Under the pieces are notes generated by a model. It was not told where the DNA came from and did not search any database. It was given only the letters and a program-made list of their open reading frames with translations. The position numbers were made by a program, and so were the translations under genes. A stretch of 60,824 nt of DNA, from contig JBHGBF010000002.1 in the NCBI GenBank assembly GCA_041946865.1, positions 1 through 60,824 on the forward strand, written 5' to 3'. Position 1 is the first letter of the stretch. Each line of letters begins with the position of its first letter. This DNA comes from RPQK01 sp041946865 (GTDB lineage Bacteria > Acidobacteriota > UBA6911 > RPQK01). Positions 1 to 8,741 of this stretch are shown one piece after another.

Positions 1-61
1 GGCCCTTATTTTGGCGCTTATGCTCCGGAGCAGGCGGAAACGTTAAGTCAACAGTGTTGGC
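1..61. repeat. Left copy of contig-terminal inverted repeat
   Basis: The first 61 bases are the reverse complement of 60649-60709 with only two mismatches. The repeat contains the palindrome TGCTCCGGAGCA. It starts at the very first base, so it probably continues outside the window. The likeliest explanation is a dispersed repeat that broke the assembly at both ends; a composite mobile element with these ends is less likely. Confidence 0.85.
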
Positions 62-198
62 TTTAAACCCTAAAAGCCGACACACATGAACCCAGGCGCG
101 AGCCCCTTGTTGCGCACGCCCAATTTGATGCCCCGAAGCGCCGGCCCTTGACAGGAGCGGCTCACCTCGATAACGTCCCTGGTACTGAGCAGGGGACC

Positions 199-3100
199 AT
201 GGCCAAACTCGAAGATCTCCAGCCGAACGCCGCCGTGCGGGGGATCATGCCCGATTGCCTCGTGACGGTCGTCAACGTCAAGTGGTTTGGATCAGAGGCG
301 CTCGAGCTTACCTATAAGACCCCCGACGGCAAAGTAGCGAATGAGTTGGTCTATCGGCACGACGAACCCCGCCTCGAAATCGCCGAACACGGCCGCCCGT
401 GGAGTTTTGACGGCGATGGGGAACTCTTCCGCCTCGCCTCCGAGGCGCACCGCATTCGCCTGGCTCATCTGTTCGACCCGGTCCTGGCGGTCCACACCTC
501 GGTAGTGGAGCCGTTGCCCCACCAGATCACGGCGGTCTACGATGCGATGCTCCCGCGCCGGCCCTTGCGCTTTCTGCTGGCCGATGACCCGGGCGCAGGA
601 AAGACGATCATGGCCGGCCTTCTGATGAAGGAACTGATCGCGCGGGGCGATCTCGAGCGATGCCTGGTCGTCTGCCCCGGGAGCCTGGCCGAACAGTGGC
701 AGGACGAGCTGAACCAGCGTTTTCACCTTCCGTTCGACATTCTGACCAACGACAAGCTGGAGGCCGCCCGAACCGGCAACTGGTTCCTGGAGACGAACCT
801 CGCCATCGCCCGCCTGGACAAGCTCTCGCGCGACGAAGACGTGCAGCTGAAGCTCGCCGCCCCGGACTGCCGCTGGGACCTCGTCGTCTGCGACGAAGCC
901 CACAAGATGTCCGCCACCTTCTTCGGCGGGGAGATCAAGTACACCAGGCGCTACAGGCTCGGACAACTCCTCTCGACCCTGACACGCCATTTCCTCCTCC
1001 TGACCGCTACTCCCCACAATGGCAAGGAGGAAGATTTTCAGCTTTTCATGGCGCTGCTCGACGGCGATCGCTTCGAGGGTCGCTTCAGGGACGGAGCTCA
1101 CACTGTAGACGTCTCGGACTTGATGCGCCGAATGGTCAAGGAGAGACTGCTGAAGTTCGACGCGACGCCCCTCTTCCCCGAGCGTATCGCGTACACGGTT
1201 CCATATCGGCTGTCTGACGCGGAAGCACGGCTCTACAAGGAAGTGACCGACTACGTTCGCGAAGAGTTCAATCGCGCCGAAGCGCTTCAGAACGAGAAGC
1301 GCGCCGGCACGGTGGGCTTCGCCTTGACCATCCTCCAGCGAAGACTGGCGTCCTCACCGGAGGCGATCTACCAATCGCTACGCCGTCGCGCCGAAAGGCT
1401 GGAGAAGCGACTGCGGGAACTCGAGTTGCTCCAGCGAGGCGCTGAGCTTACCTCGGCTTTTACGGTGGCGGCTCTCGATGAGGAAGACGTCGAGGACCTG
1501 GACGAAGCCCCTGACAGCGAAGTCGAGCAGATCGAGGAAGAGATCCTTGATCAGGCGACCGCCGCCCGAACGATCGCGGAACTGAAGGCCGAGATCCAGA
1601 CCCTGAAGCGTCTGGAGGCTCTGGCGTTGGCGGTGCGCCGCAGTGGGGAAGACAAAAAGTGGCGTGAGCTGGCCAATCTGCTTTCCGGCATCTTCACACC
1701 GGCGGCCATCGCCGACCGCGTAGCCGAGACCGCCCGGTACGGCTCGGAACCCATCCCGCGTCCCGTTCCATCCCCCCGCCAGAAGCTCGTTGTATTTACG
1801 GAGCACCGTGACACGCTGAATTACCTCGACGCCCGCATCACGACCCTGCTTGGCCGGCAGGAGGCGGTTGTCAAGATTCACGGCGGCATGGGCCGGGAGG
1901 AACGGTTGAAGGCCCAGGAGGCGTTCAGGCACGATCCTGAGACGCAGATCCTGCTGGCGACCGACGCCGCCGGTGAAGGCATCAATCTGCAACGCGCCCA
2001 CCTCATGGTGAACTACGACCTCCCCTGGAACCCGAACCGCATCGAACAGCGCTTCGGGCGCATTCATCGTATCGGCCAGACCGAGGTCTGTCACCTCTGG
2101 AACCTGGTCGCGGAGGAAACACGCGAGGGTGATGTCTACCGCACGCTCCTCGACAAGCTCGAGCAGGCGCGCCAGGCCCTCGGGGGCCAGGTCTTCGACG
2201 TGCTGGGCAAGGTGCAGTTCGAAGGCCGTCCGCTGCGCGACCTGCTCATTGAGGCAATCCGCTACGGCGAGCAGCCGGAGGTTCGCGCCCGCCTCACCCA
2301 GGTCGTGGCCAATGCCCTCGACCACGACCAGATCAGGGGTCTGCTCGAAGAACACGCGCTTGCTCAAGACGCAATGGATGCGAGCCGCGTCTATCGCATT
2401 CGGGAAGAAATGGAGCGGGCCGAGGCCCGCCGGCTCCAGCCGCACTACATCGAGTCTTTCTTCCTGGAAGCGTTCAAGCGCCTGGGAGGCGCAGTCAGAC
2501 AGCGTGAGCCGCGCCGTTACGAGGTGACACATGTTCCGGCGCCGGTCCGCAATCGCGACCGGCTGATCGGCGTCGGCCAGCCGGTCCTGCCCCGGTACGA
2601 ACGAATCGCTTTCGAAAAGGCGCTGGTCGCGCCTCAAGGCCAACCCCTGGCCGCCTTTGTCTGCCCGGGCCATCCGCTGCTTGACGCCACGATCGATCTG
2701 ACGCTCGAACGCCACCGGGATTTGTTACGCCGAGGCGCGGTCCTGGTCGACGAGCGCGATTTGGGGCTCACGCCTCGCGTCCTCTTCTACCTGGAGCATT
2801 CCATCCAGGACTCAAGTGTCACGCGCTCAGGCGACCGCCGGATCGTGTCCCGCCGTGTGCTTTACGTCGAGGTGGATGCAGCGGGCAATGTGCGCCATCT
2901 CCACTACGCCCCTTACCTCGACTACCGCCCGCTCGCCGAAGGTGAGCCCGGCGTTGAAACCCTCCTGGCCCGTCCCGAGTGCGCCTGGATAGGCAAAGAT
3001 CTGGAGCGCAGGGTGCAGGAATACGCCGTCACCAGGGTCGTGCCGGAGCACCTGGAGGAGGTCCGGGCACGAAAGCTTGACCTGATCAACAAGACCGAAG

Positions 3101-3771
3101 CCGCGGTCAAGGACAGGCTCACCAAGGAAATCATCTACTGGGACCATCGCGCCGAAGAACTGAAGCTCCAGGAACAGGCCGGGAAGCCCAACGCCAGACT
3201 CAACTCCAGTGAAGCTCGCAAGCGAGCCGACAACTTGCAGGCGCGCTTCGAAAAACGGATGGAAGAACTGAAGCTGGAGCGACAAATCTCGCCTCTTCCG
3301 CCCGTCATCCTGGGTGGAGCGCTTGTGGTCCCCGCCGGGCTCATCGCCGCCATGACGGGCCGTCCCGCCCCAGTTGCAATTGGCTCGCCTGACACCCAGG
3401 CGGTCGCGGCTCGGGCCCGCGCCATCGTGATGGAAACGGAGCGCGCCCTCGGCTTCGAGCCCACGGACCGCGAGGCCGAGAAGCTCGGCTATGACATCGA
3501 GAGCCGCGTGCCGGGGACGGGACAGCTGCGCTTTATTGAGGTCAAGGGGCGCGTGGCCGGCGCGAATGTCATCACCGTGACGAAGAACGAAGTCCTCTAT
3601 TCCCTGAACAAGCCGGACAGCTTCATCCTGGCGATTGTTGAGTTCTGCGCCGACGGGTCTCATCGGGTGCATTACATCCGGCGTCCCTTTCAGCGCGAGC
3701 CGGACTTCGGGGTGACCAGCGTCAACTATGATTTCTCCGAGTTGCGAGCCAAGGGAGAGAGACCGGCGTGA
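199..3771 (+). CDS. SNF2/RapA-type DEAH helicase with C-terminal DUF3883 (Hma-like system helicase)
   Basis: This 1190-residue protein is a superfamily 2 DNA helicase/translocase, the first core gene of an Hma-like defence system. Walker A is DDPGAGKT (K135), motif II is DEAH at 232-235 and motif III is LTATPHNG. The C-terminal helicase lobe has TDAAGEGINLQ and RFGRIHRIGQ, the arginine-finger motif of SNF2/RapA enzymes. A charged coiled-coil-like stretch lies near residues 400-480. Residues about 1080-1175 match DUF3883, including IEVKGR, which resembles a PD-(D/E)XK-like E-x-K element and may be a nuclease-related or DNA-recognition module. I chose ATG 199, preceded by AGGGG at about 191-195, over a TTG at 148. 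The family is known from DISARM-like and helicase-methylase-ATPase loci. It may move along unmodified invading DNA; that role is inferred. Confidence 0.9.
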   Translation: MAKLEDLQPNAAVRGIMPDCLVTVVNVKWFGSEALELTYKTPDGKVANELVYRHDEPRLEIAEHGRPWSFDGDGELFRLASEAHRIRLAHLFDPVLAVHTSVVEPLPHQITAVYDAMLPRRPLRFLLADDPGAGKTIMAGLLMKELIARGDLERCLVVCPGSLAEQWQDELNQRFHLPFDILTNDKLEAARTGNWFLETNLAIARLDKLSRDEDVQLKLAAPDCRWDLVVCDEAHKMSATFFGGEIKYTRRYRLGQLLSTLTRHFLLLTATPHNGKEEDFQLFMALLDGDRFEGRFRDGAHTVDVSDLMRRMVKERLLKFDATPLFPERIAYTVPYRLSDAEARLYKEVTDYVREEFNRAEALQNEKRAGTVGFALTILQRRLASSPEAIYQSLRRRAERLEKRLRELELLQRGAELTSAFTVAALDEEDVEDLDEAPDSEVEQIEEEILDQATAARTIAELKAEIQTLKRLEALALAVRRSGEDKKWRELANLLSGIFTPAAIADRVAETARYGSEPIPRPVPSPRQKLVVFTEHRDTLNYLDARITTLLGRQEAVVKIHGGMGREERLKAQEAFRHDPETQILLATDAAGEGINLQRAHLMVNYDLPWNPNRIEQRFGRIHRIGQTEVCHLWNLVAEETREGDVYRTLLDKLEQARQALGGQVFDVLGKVQFEGRPLRDLLIEAIRYGEQPEVRARLTQVVANALDHDQIRGLLEEHALAQDAMDASRVYRIREEMERAEARRLQPHYIESFFLEAFKRLGGAVRQREPRRYEVTHVPAPVRNRDRLIGVGQPVLPRYERIAFEKALVAPQGQPLAAFVCPGHPLLDATIDLTLERHRDLLRRGAVLVDERDLGLTPRVLFYLEHSIQDSSVTRSGDRRIVSRRVLYVEVDAAGNVRHLHYAPYLDYRPLAEGEPGVETLLARPECAWIGKDLERRVQEYAVTRVVPEHLEEVRARKLDLINKTEAAVKDRLTKEIIYWDHRAEELKLQEQAGKPNARLNSSEARKRADNLQARFEKRMEELKLERQISPLPPVILGGALVVPAGLIAAMTGRPAPVAIGSPDTQAVAARARAIVMETERALGFEPTDREAEKLGYDIESRVPGTGQLRFIEVKGRVAGANVITVTKNEVLYSLNKPDSFILAIVEFCADGSHRVHYIRRPFQREPDFGVTSVNYDFSELRAKGERPA

Positions 3772-3825
3772 GCATGCCTTTGCCGACTCCGGTGTTTCCA
3801 GAATGGTACTATTAACGGGAATCCG

Positions 3826-4866
3826 ATGATCACCTTGATGCGCGGAAACATCATTGAAACCGACGCAGAGGCGCTGGTCAACACCGTGAACTGCGAAGGG
3901 TTCATGGGCAAAGGGATAGCTCTTCAGTTCAAGAAGGCATTCCCCACCAACTTCGAAGCCTACCGCCGTGCCGCTCAACACGGCGAAGTTCAGCCGGGAC
4001 GGATGTTCATTTTCCGAACCGACTCGCTGATGAACCCGAAGTACATCGTGAACTTCCCAACCAAACGACGATGGCGCGAAAAGTCCCGGTTGGAGGACAT
4101 CAAAGCGGGACTCAAGGCGCTTCGCAAGGAAGTCGAGCGGTTGGAAATCCGGTCAATCGCGATTCCTCCCCTCGGGTGCGGACTTGGCGGTCTCGACTGG
4201 GCTGCCGTGCGCCCACTAATCGAGCAGACCTTGTCCGGCCTGGAGAAGGTTCGAGTGATTCTCTTCGAACCGACCGGAGCACCACCGGCGAAAGCGATGC
4301 CGATCGGTACCCGGCGCCCCGAAATGACGCTGGCTCGCGCGCTCTTTATCCGCTTGATGCATCAGTATCTGGGAATGGCTTACCGCCTGACCTTGCTGGA
4401 AATCCAGAAGCTGGCTTACTTCCTCCAAGAGGCAGGCGAACGACTCCGCCTCAACTACGTCGCCCATTGGTACGGGCCGTACGCTCATAATCTGGACAAG
4501 GTCCTTGAAAAGTTGGAGGGACACTTTACCCGCGGTTATGGGGACACTCAGAGGCCCGATGTCGAGATTGAGCTTTTGCCGGGTGCTGTTGAGGAAGCCG
4601 ATGCCTTTCTTGTCGGGCACCCGGCCGCGCGGGAGCATCTGGCGCGAGTGAACGACGTCATAGAGGGATTCGAGACTCCTTACGGCATGGAGTTGCTCTC
4701 CTCCGTTCATTGGGTTGGCGTGCATTCCCAGCCACCCGCCACCGATGCCGAACGAGCTGTAGCGGCCGTCCAGAACTGGAATCGTCGCAAGCTGGCGATG
4801 TTCAAGCCGGAGCACATCCGATTGGCCTGGCAGAGACTTCAAGAGCATGGTTGGCTGCCTCATTGA
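3826..4866 (+). CDS. DarG-like macro-domain protein without an adjacent DarT
   Basis: The 346-residue protein has the full length and two-domain layout of DarG, the antitoxin of the DarT DNA-thymidine ADP-ribosyltransferase. Residues about 1-155 form a macro domain: the start MITLMRGNIIETDAEALVNT, then NCEGFMGKGIA and PPLGCGLGGLDW are the ADP-ribose-binding loops typical of the DarG/TARG1 group. Residues about 170-346 resemble the DarG C-terminal domain that binds DarT, beginning near LTLLEIQKLAYFLQEAG. In known operons darT (about 200 codons) lies just upstream. Here only 54 bases separate this gene from the helicase, so there is no room for it. The protein may remove ADP-ribose from DNA during the Hma response, neutralise foreign DarT, or be a remnant; the role is inference. 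Confidence 0.85.
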   Translation: MITLMRGNIIETDAEALVNTVNCEGFMGKGIALQFKKAFPTNFEAYRRAAQHGEVQPGRMFIFRTDSLMNPKYIVNFPTKRRWREKSRLEDIKAGLKALRKEVERLEIRSIAIPPLGCGLGGLDWAAVRPLIEQTLSGLEKVRVILFEPTGAPPAKAMPIGTRRPEMTLARALFIRLMHQYLGMAYRLTLLEIQKLAYFLQEAGERLRLNYVAHWYGPYAHNLDKVLEKLEGHFTRGYGDTQRPDVEIELLPGAVEEADAFLVGHPAAREHLARVNDVIEGFETPYGMELLSSVHWVGVHSQPPATDAERAVAAVQNWNRRKLAMFKPEHIRLAWQRLQEHGWLPH

Positions 4867-5072
4867 CTGTCGGCGGGCAAGCCTGTCTGCGCGGTGAACC
4901 TTGGCCTCGGCCGCAGGGGAATAGTCGAACCGTAATCGTCAGATGCCTCTCCTTCCTCCGGGTCTGGACTCTATGCATAGTTCTGGACCCCGTCGCCGGG
5001 GTCTCCTGTCTGAAAATGCTACCCTACCTTTCTCCAACTGACCGATAATCGGCCGAAACGGAGAACGAGCCG

Positions 5073-7955
5073 ATGATGTCCCGCAAGAAACTGATTGAAG
5101 TGGCCCTGCCGCTGGAGGCGATTAACAAGGCGGCGGCGAGGGAGAAGTCGATAAGGCACGGGCATCCGAGCACGCTGCATTTGTGGTGGGCGAGGCGGCC
5201 CCTGGCGGCGGCCCGCGCCGTCATCTTCGCCCAGATGGTCGATGACCCGTCGAGTTGGCCCGATCTGTTTCCTACCGAAAAAGCGCAGGAAAAAGAGCGC
5301 CGGCGCCTCTTCAAGATCATCGAGGACCTCGTCCAGTGGGAGAACACCACCAACGAGGAGGTGCTCCAGCACGCCCGCGACGAGATCTGGGCAAGCTGGC
5401 GGCGGGCCTGCGCTGAAAACGCCGGCCATCCGCGAGCGAAGGAGCTGTTTAACCGCTACAAGCTGCCCGCTTTCCACGATCCGTTCGCGGGAGGCGGTTC
5501 GCTCCCGCTCGAGGCGCAGCGCCTGGGACTGGACGCCTACGCGAGCGATCTGAACCCGGTCGCGGTCCTGATCTGCAAGGCAATGATCGAGATCCCGCCG
5601 AAGTTCGCCGGCTGCCCGCCCGTCAACCCTGAGGCGAGGGCAGACAAGACGCTCTTCGGGAAGAAGTGGCGCGGGGCCGAGGGACTGGCTGAGGACGTCC
5701 GCTACTACGGCAAGTGGATGCGCGATGAGGCCGAGAAAAGAATCGGTCACCTCTACCCGAAAGTAGAAATCACCGAGGAAATGGCCAAGGACCGGCCCGA
5801 CCTGAAACCGCTCGTGGGCCGCAAGCTGACCGTCATTGCCTGGCTGTGGGCACGGACGGTCAAAAGCCCGAATCCGGCGTTCGCGCACGTCGACGTGCCT
5901 TTGGTTTCCACTTTCATGCTCTCAACCAAGCCGGGCAAGGAGGCCTACATTGAGCCGGTGATCGACGGCGACGGGTATCGGTTCACGGTGAAGGTGGGGA
6001 AGCCCAAGGACCCGGATGCGGCAAAGAACGGCACGAAGCTGGCCCGCGGAGCGAACTTCCGGTGTGTGATGTCGGGGACGCCGATTGCACCTGACCACAT
6101 CTATTCCGAGGCCAAAGCTGCCCGCATGGGAACTCGTTTGATGGCCATCGTTGCCGAGGGCGATCATGGTCGCGTGTACCTCGCCCCCGATCCCAACCAT
6201 GAGGCGGTAGCGGTCAAGGCAACGCCAGAGTGGAAGCCGGATGTTGCCATGCCGGAGAACCCCCGCTGGTTCTCACCGCCGCTTTACGGCCTGAAGACCT
6301 ACGGTGACCTTTTTACCCCTCGCCAGCTCGTGGCGGTCACGACCTTTTCCGACCTTGTGCACGAGGCGCGCGAGCAGGTGAAGAGGGACTGGCAGTATAT
6401 AGCGCGGACAGATTCTGAGGACTTGCCGCTCGCGCAAGGCGGCACTGGCCCTACCGCCTATGCCGACGCGGTGACGCTCTATCTGGGCCTAATAATCGGT
6501 AAGTTCTCCGACAATGCGTCCAGTCTATGCTCCTGGCACAAGGGCGCTGGACACCAGAAGATCCGTGCGACGTTCAGTCGTCAAGCATTGCCGATGACCT
6601 GGGATTTCGCGGAAGGCAATGCCTTCTCAGATTCAACTGGCAATTTCAAGCGGCAGGTAGACTTGCTCGCCCAAGTCATAAACGATTTGCCCGCGACGCT
6701 TGAAGGCAAGGGCTGTCTCGTAGACGCCCGCGCGCAAGCCTTCAGCAGAGGCAAGGTCGTCTCCACCGACCCTCCCTACTACGACAACATCGGTTACGCC
6801 GATCTCTCGGACTTCTTTTATGTGTGGTTGCGCCGTTCGCTGATGTCCGTTTTTCCTGACCTTTTCGCCACGCTCGCGACACCCAAGGCCGAGGAACTGG
6901 TGGCCACACCTTACCGCCATGGCAGCAAGGAAAAGGCCGAGGCATTCTTTCTCGATGGTATGACCCAGGCAATGCGCCACCTGGCCGAGCAATCTCACCC
7001 AGCGTTCCCGGTGACCATTTACTACGCCTTCAAGCAGTCTGAGAGCGACGGCGCCAATGGTACGGCCAGCACCGGCTGGGACACCTTCCTCGACGCAGTG
7101 ATCCGTGCCGGTTTTGCGATCACGGGTACCTGGCCCATGCGAACGGAGTTAGGTAACCGCATGATCGGCTCAGGAACCAACGCCCTCGCCTCCAGCATCG
7201 TCCTCGTTTGCCGTCCTCGGCCAGCCGACGCCCCCATCGCCACCCGCCGCGAATTCCTTTCCGCCCTTAAGGCCGAATTGCCGACCGCGCTCGCTCACCT
7301 GCAGCGGGGCAACATTGCCCCGGTCGACCTCGCGCAGGCGGCGATCGGCCCGGGCATGGCGGTCTACACGCGCTACGCCAAGGTGCTCGATGCTGAGGGC
7401 AAACCGCTGTTGGTGCGCGAGGCGCTGGCGCTGATCAACCAGACGCTGGACGAGGTGTTGGCCGAGCAGGAGGGCGACTTCGACGCCGACAGCCGCTGGG
7501 CGCTGGCGTGGTTTGAGCAATCGGGTTTCGCCGAGGGCGAGTACGGAGTGGCGGAGACGCTCTCCAAGGCCAAAAACACGAGCATTGACGGCATGGTTCG
7601 GGCAGGGATTCTCGCTTCAAAAGCGGGCAAGGTGCGTCTTCTGAGGCCTGCTGAACTGCCGGCCGGCTGGGACCCGGCCACAGACCCCCGCCTGACCGCC
7701 TGGGAGATCGTGCACCACCTGATCCGCGTCCTGGAAGCAGGAGGCGAAAGCCGAGCGGCGGAAGTCGTCGCCAAACTCGGCGGCAAGGCCGAGACGGCTC
7801 GCGAGCTTTGCTACCGCCTCTACACCATCTGCGAACGAAAGAAGCGGGCGGCGGAAGCGCTTTCTTACAACGCCCTGGTCCAGAGCTGGCCCGAAATCAC
7901 GCGCCTGGCCCGCGAAAGCGGCAAGGGAGCGGAGCAGGCGAGACTGTTCGAGTAG
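5073..7955 (+). CDS. DUF1156-family DNA methyltransferase (adenine-specific type)
   Basis: This is the modification enzyme of the Hma-like locus, 960 residues, the usual size for DUF1156/COG1743 proteins. The N-terminus matches DUF1156: IEVALPLEAINKAAAREK followed by HPSTLHLWWARRPLAAARA. The AdoMet-binding motif I is DPFAGGGSLPLEA near residues 136-148, and the catalytic motif is DPPYY at about 566-570. A DPPY motif implies methylation of an exocyclic amino group, usually N6-adenine. Motif I and DPPY are separated by about 420 residues, typical of this family and large enough for a target-recognition region. Translation starts at ATGATG; ATG 5076 is equally possible. A 206-base gap precedes it, longer than a simple operon spacer, so it may have its own promoter. 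Confidence 0.9.
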   Translation: MMSRKKLIEVALPLEAINKAAAREKSIRHGHPSTLHLWWARRPLAAARAVIFAQMVDDPSSWPDLFPTEKAQEKERRRLFKIIEDLVQWENTTNEEVLQHARDEIWASWRRACAENAGHPRAKELFNRYKLPAFHDPFAGGGSLPLEAQRLGLDAYASDLNPVAVLICKAMIEIPPKFAGCPPVNPEARADKTLFGKKWRGAEGLAEDVRYYGKWMRDEAEKRIGHLYPKVEITEEMAKDRPDLKPLVGRKLTVIAWLWARTVKSPNPAFAHVDVPLVSTFMLSTKPGKEAYIEPVIDGDGYRFTVKVGKPKDPDAAKNGTKLARGANFRCVMSGTPIAPDHIYSEAKAARMGTRLMAIVAEGDHGRVYLAPDPNHEAVAVKATPEWKPDVAMPENPRWFSPPLYGLKTYGDLFTPRQLVAVTTFSDLVHEAREQVKRDWQYIARTDSEDLPLAQGGTGPTAYADAVTLYLGLIIGKFSDNASSLCSWHKGAGHQKIRATFSRQALPMTWDFAEGNAFSDSTGNFKRQVDLLAQVINDLPATLEGKGCLVDARAQAFSRGKVVSTDPPYYDNIGYADLSDFFYVWLRRSLMSVFPDLFATLATPKAEELVATPYRHGSKEKAEAFFLDGMTQAMRHLAEQSHPAFPVTIYYAFKQSESDGANGTASTGWDTFLDAVIRAGFAITGTWPMRTELGNRMIGSGTNALASSIVLVCRPRPADAPIATRREFLSALKAELPTALAHLQRGNIAPVDLAQAAIGPGMAVYTRYAKVLDAEGKPLLVREALALINQTLDEVLAEQEGDFDADSRWALAWFEQSGFAEGEYGVAETLSKAKNTSIDGMVRAGILASKAGKVRLLRPAELPAGWDPATDPRLTAWEIVHHLIRVLEAGGESRAAEVVAKLGGKAETARELCYRLYTICERKKRAAEALSYNALVQSWPEITRLARESGKGAEQARLFE

Positions 7956-8061
7956 TGTCATGGGCCGTTAAGAAAGGCGATACTTGGCCATGTCCCGCCG
8001 CCAGACAGGGAGGTGTCCTTCCGGGAACAGTGCTGGGGTCAGGCCACTTTAGGAAGGCAGC

Positions 8062-8385
8062 ATGAAAGACACGATGCTGGACAGGGTGCGCAAGGCCGCT
8101 GCAAAGCGTATCCTGTTCTTATCTCACGCGGTTCGGCAGATGTCCCGGCCCGACCGGATGATTTCAGTCGCAGAGGTCAAGAGGGTCATACAGTCAGGGG
8201 AGATCATTGAGGACTATCCGGAGGATGCGCGCGGGCATAGCTGCCTGATGCTCGGTTTCGGTGACGAAGGCAGGCCAATTCATGTAGTCTGTGCGCCGAA
8301 ACCGGAATTCCTTGCGATCATCACAACATACATGCCAAGCGACGATGAATGGGATTCGGAGCTCAAAGTCAGGAGACGAATATGA
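8062..8385 (+). CDS. DUF4258 protein, probable toxin-like partner
   Basis: This 107-residue protein matches the DUF4258 family: LSHAVRQMSRPDRMIS at the start of the domain, GEIIEDYPEDARGHSCLML in the middle and IITTYMPSDDEWDSE at the end. DUF4258 proteins are small, often paired with antitoxin-like genes, and are thought to have a RelE/BrnT-like fold. The stop codon overlaps the start of the next gene by four bases (ATGA), the arrangement expected of a coupled toxin-antitoxin pair. The pair lies between the methyltransferase and ATPase genes of the Hma-like locus. Toxic activity is inferred from family context only. Confidence 0.75.
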   Translation: MKDTMLDRVRKAAAKRILFLSHAVRQMSRPDRMISVAEVKRVIQSGEIIEDYPEDARGHSCLMLGFGDEGRPIHVVCAPKPEFLAIITTYMPSDDEWDSELKVRRRI

Positions 8386-8594
8386 AGTGCGTCCTGTGTA
8401 AAGGAACCATGAAGAAGAGCAAGGCGCCGTTCCATGTCGAGCGCAACGCATACGTGGTCACCTTGCAGGCGGTTCCCGCCTGGGTCTGCTCGCAGTGCGG
8501 CGAAGTCTACTTCGACGAGAAAGCGGTCGAAGCGATTCAGGCAATGATCCGTGCTCTCGACCAGGAAGCGGAAAAAGTCGCCCTTTCAGCCTAG
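8382..8594 (+). CDS. YgiT-type zinc-finger protein, probable antitoxin
   Basis: This 70-residue protein has two CxxC pairs (CVLC at 3-6 and CSQC near 37-40) followed by GEVYFDE, the YgiT/MqsA N-terminal zinc-finger signature. It lacks the C-terminal helix-turn-helix seen in full MqsA, so it would neutralise its partner by protein contact rather than by obvious DNA binding. ATG 8382 overlaps the preceding stop codon and has AGGAGA directly upstream, which fixes the start. Together with the DUF4258 gene it forms a likely toxin-antitoxin module; this is inference from family pairing. Confidence 0.8.
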   Translation: MKCVLCKGTMKKSKAPFHVERNAYVVTLQAVPAWVCSQCGEVYFDEKAVEAIQAMIRALDQEAEKVALSA

Positions 8595-8684
8595 AAAGAG
8601 CGATTGGGTTATTTCTTCCTAGAGGTCCCAACGAATGTGTTAGTCCAGCCTGCCTACGAGTGGCTGCTAGAGGAATAGAGACGC

Positions 8685-8735
8685 TCTCGTCGAGGTCGCG
8701 GAGGATCTCCGCGTCCTCGGCGGTGAAAAAGGAAA
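8685..8735. repeat. Intergenic repeat with palindrome before the ATPase gene
   Basis: The 147-base spacer between the YgiT-type gene and the DUF499 gene holds a perfect 7-bp stem, CGCGGAG-GAT-CTCCGCG at 8697-8713, followed by GCGTCCTCGGCGGTGAAAA. The second part resembles a common text-like dispersed intergenic repeat. Its presence suggests the small gene pair was inserted into, or bounded by, repetitive DNA. Confidence 0.4.
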
Positions 8736-8741
8736 AGCATC

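Noticed and set aside
148..198. TTG 148 as helicase start
   Set aside because: ATG 199 has a purine-rich ribosome-binding site and matches the likely protein start; the extra 17 residues show no conservation.
1378..2715. A 445-codon minus-strand frame
   Set aside because: Antisense to the helicase with no family motif; shadow of high-GC coding sequence.
3772..3825. Possible darT gene upstream of the DarG-like gene
   Set aside because: The gap is only 54 bases and the helicase frame fills the region before it, so no DarT can be encoded there.
4986..5003. GACCCC/GGGGTC hairpin before the methyltransferase gene
   Set aside because: The stem is short (6 bp) and has no T-run, so neither terminator nor attenuator is supported.
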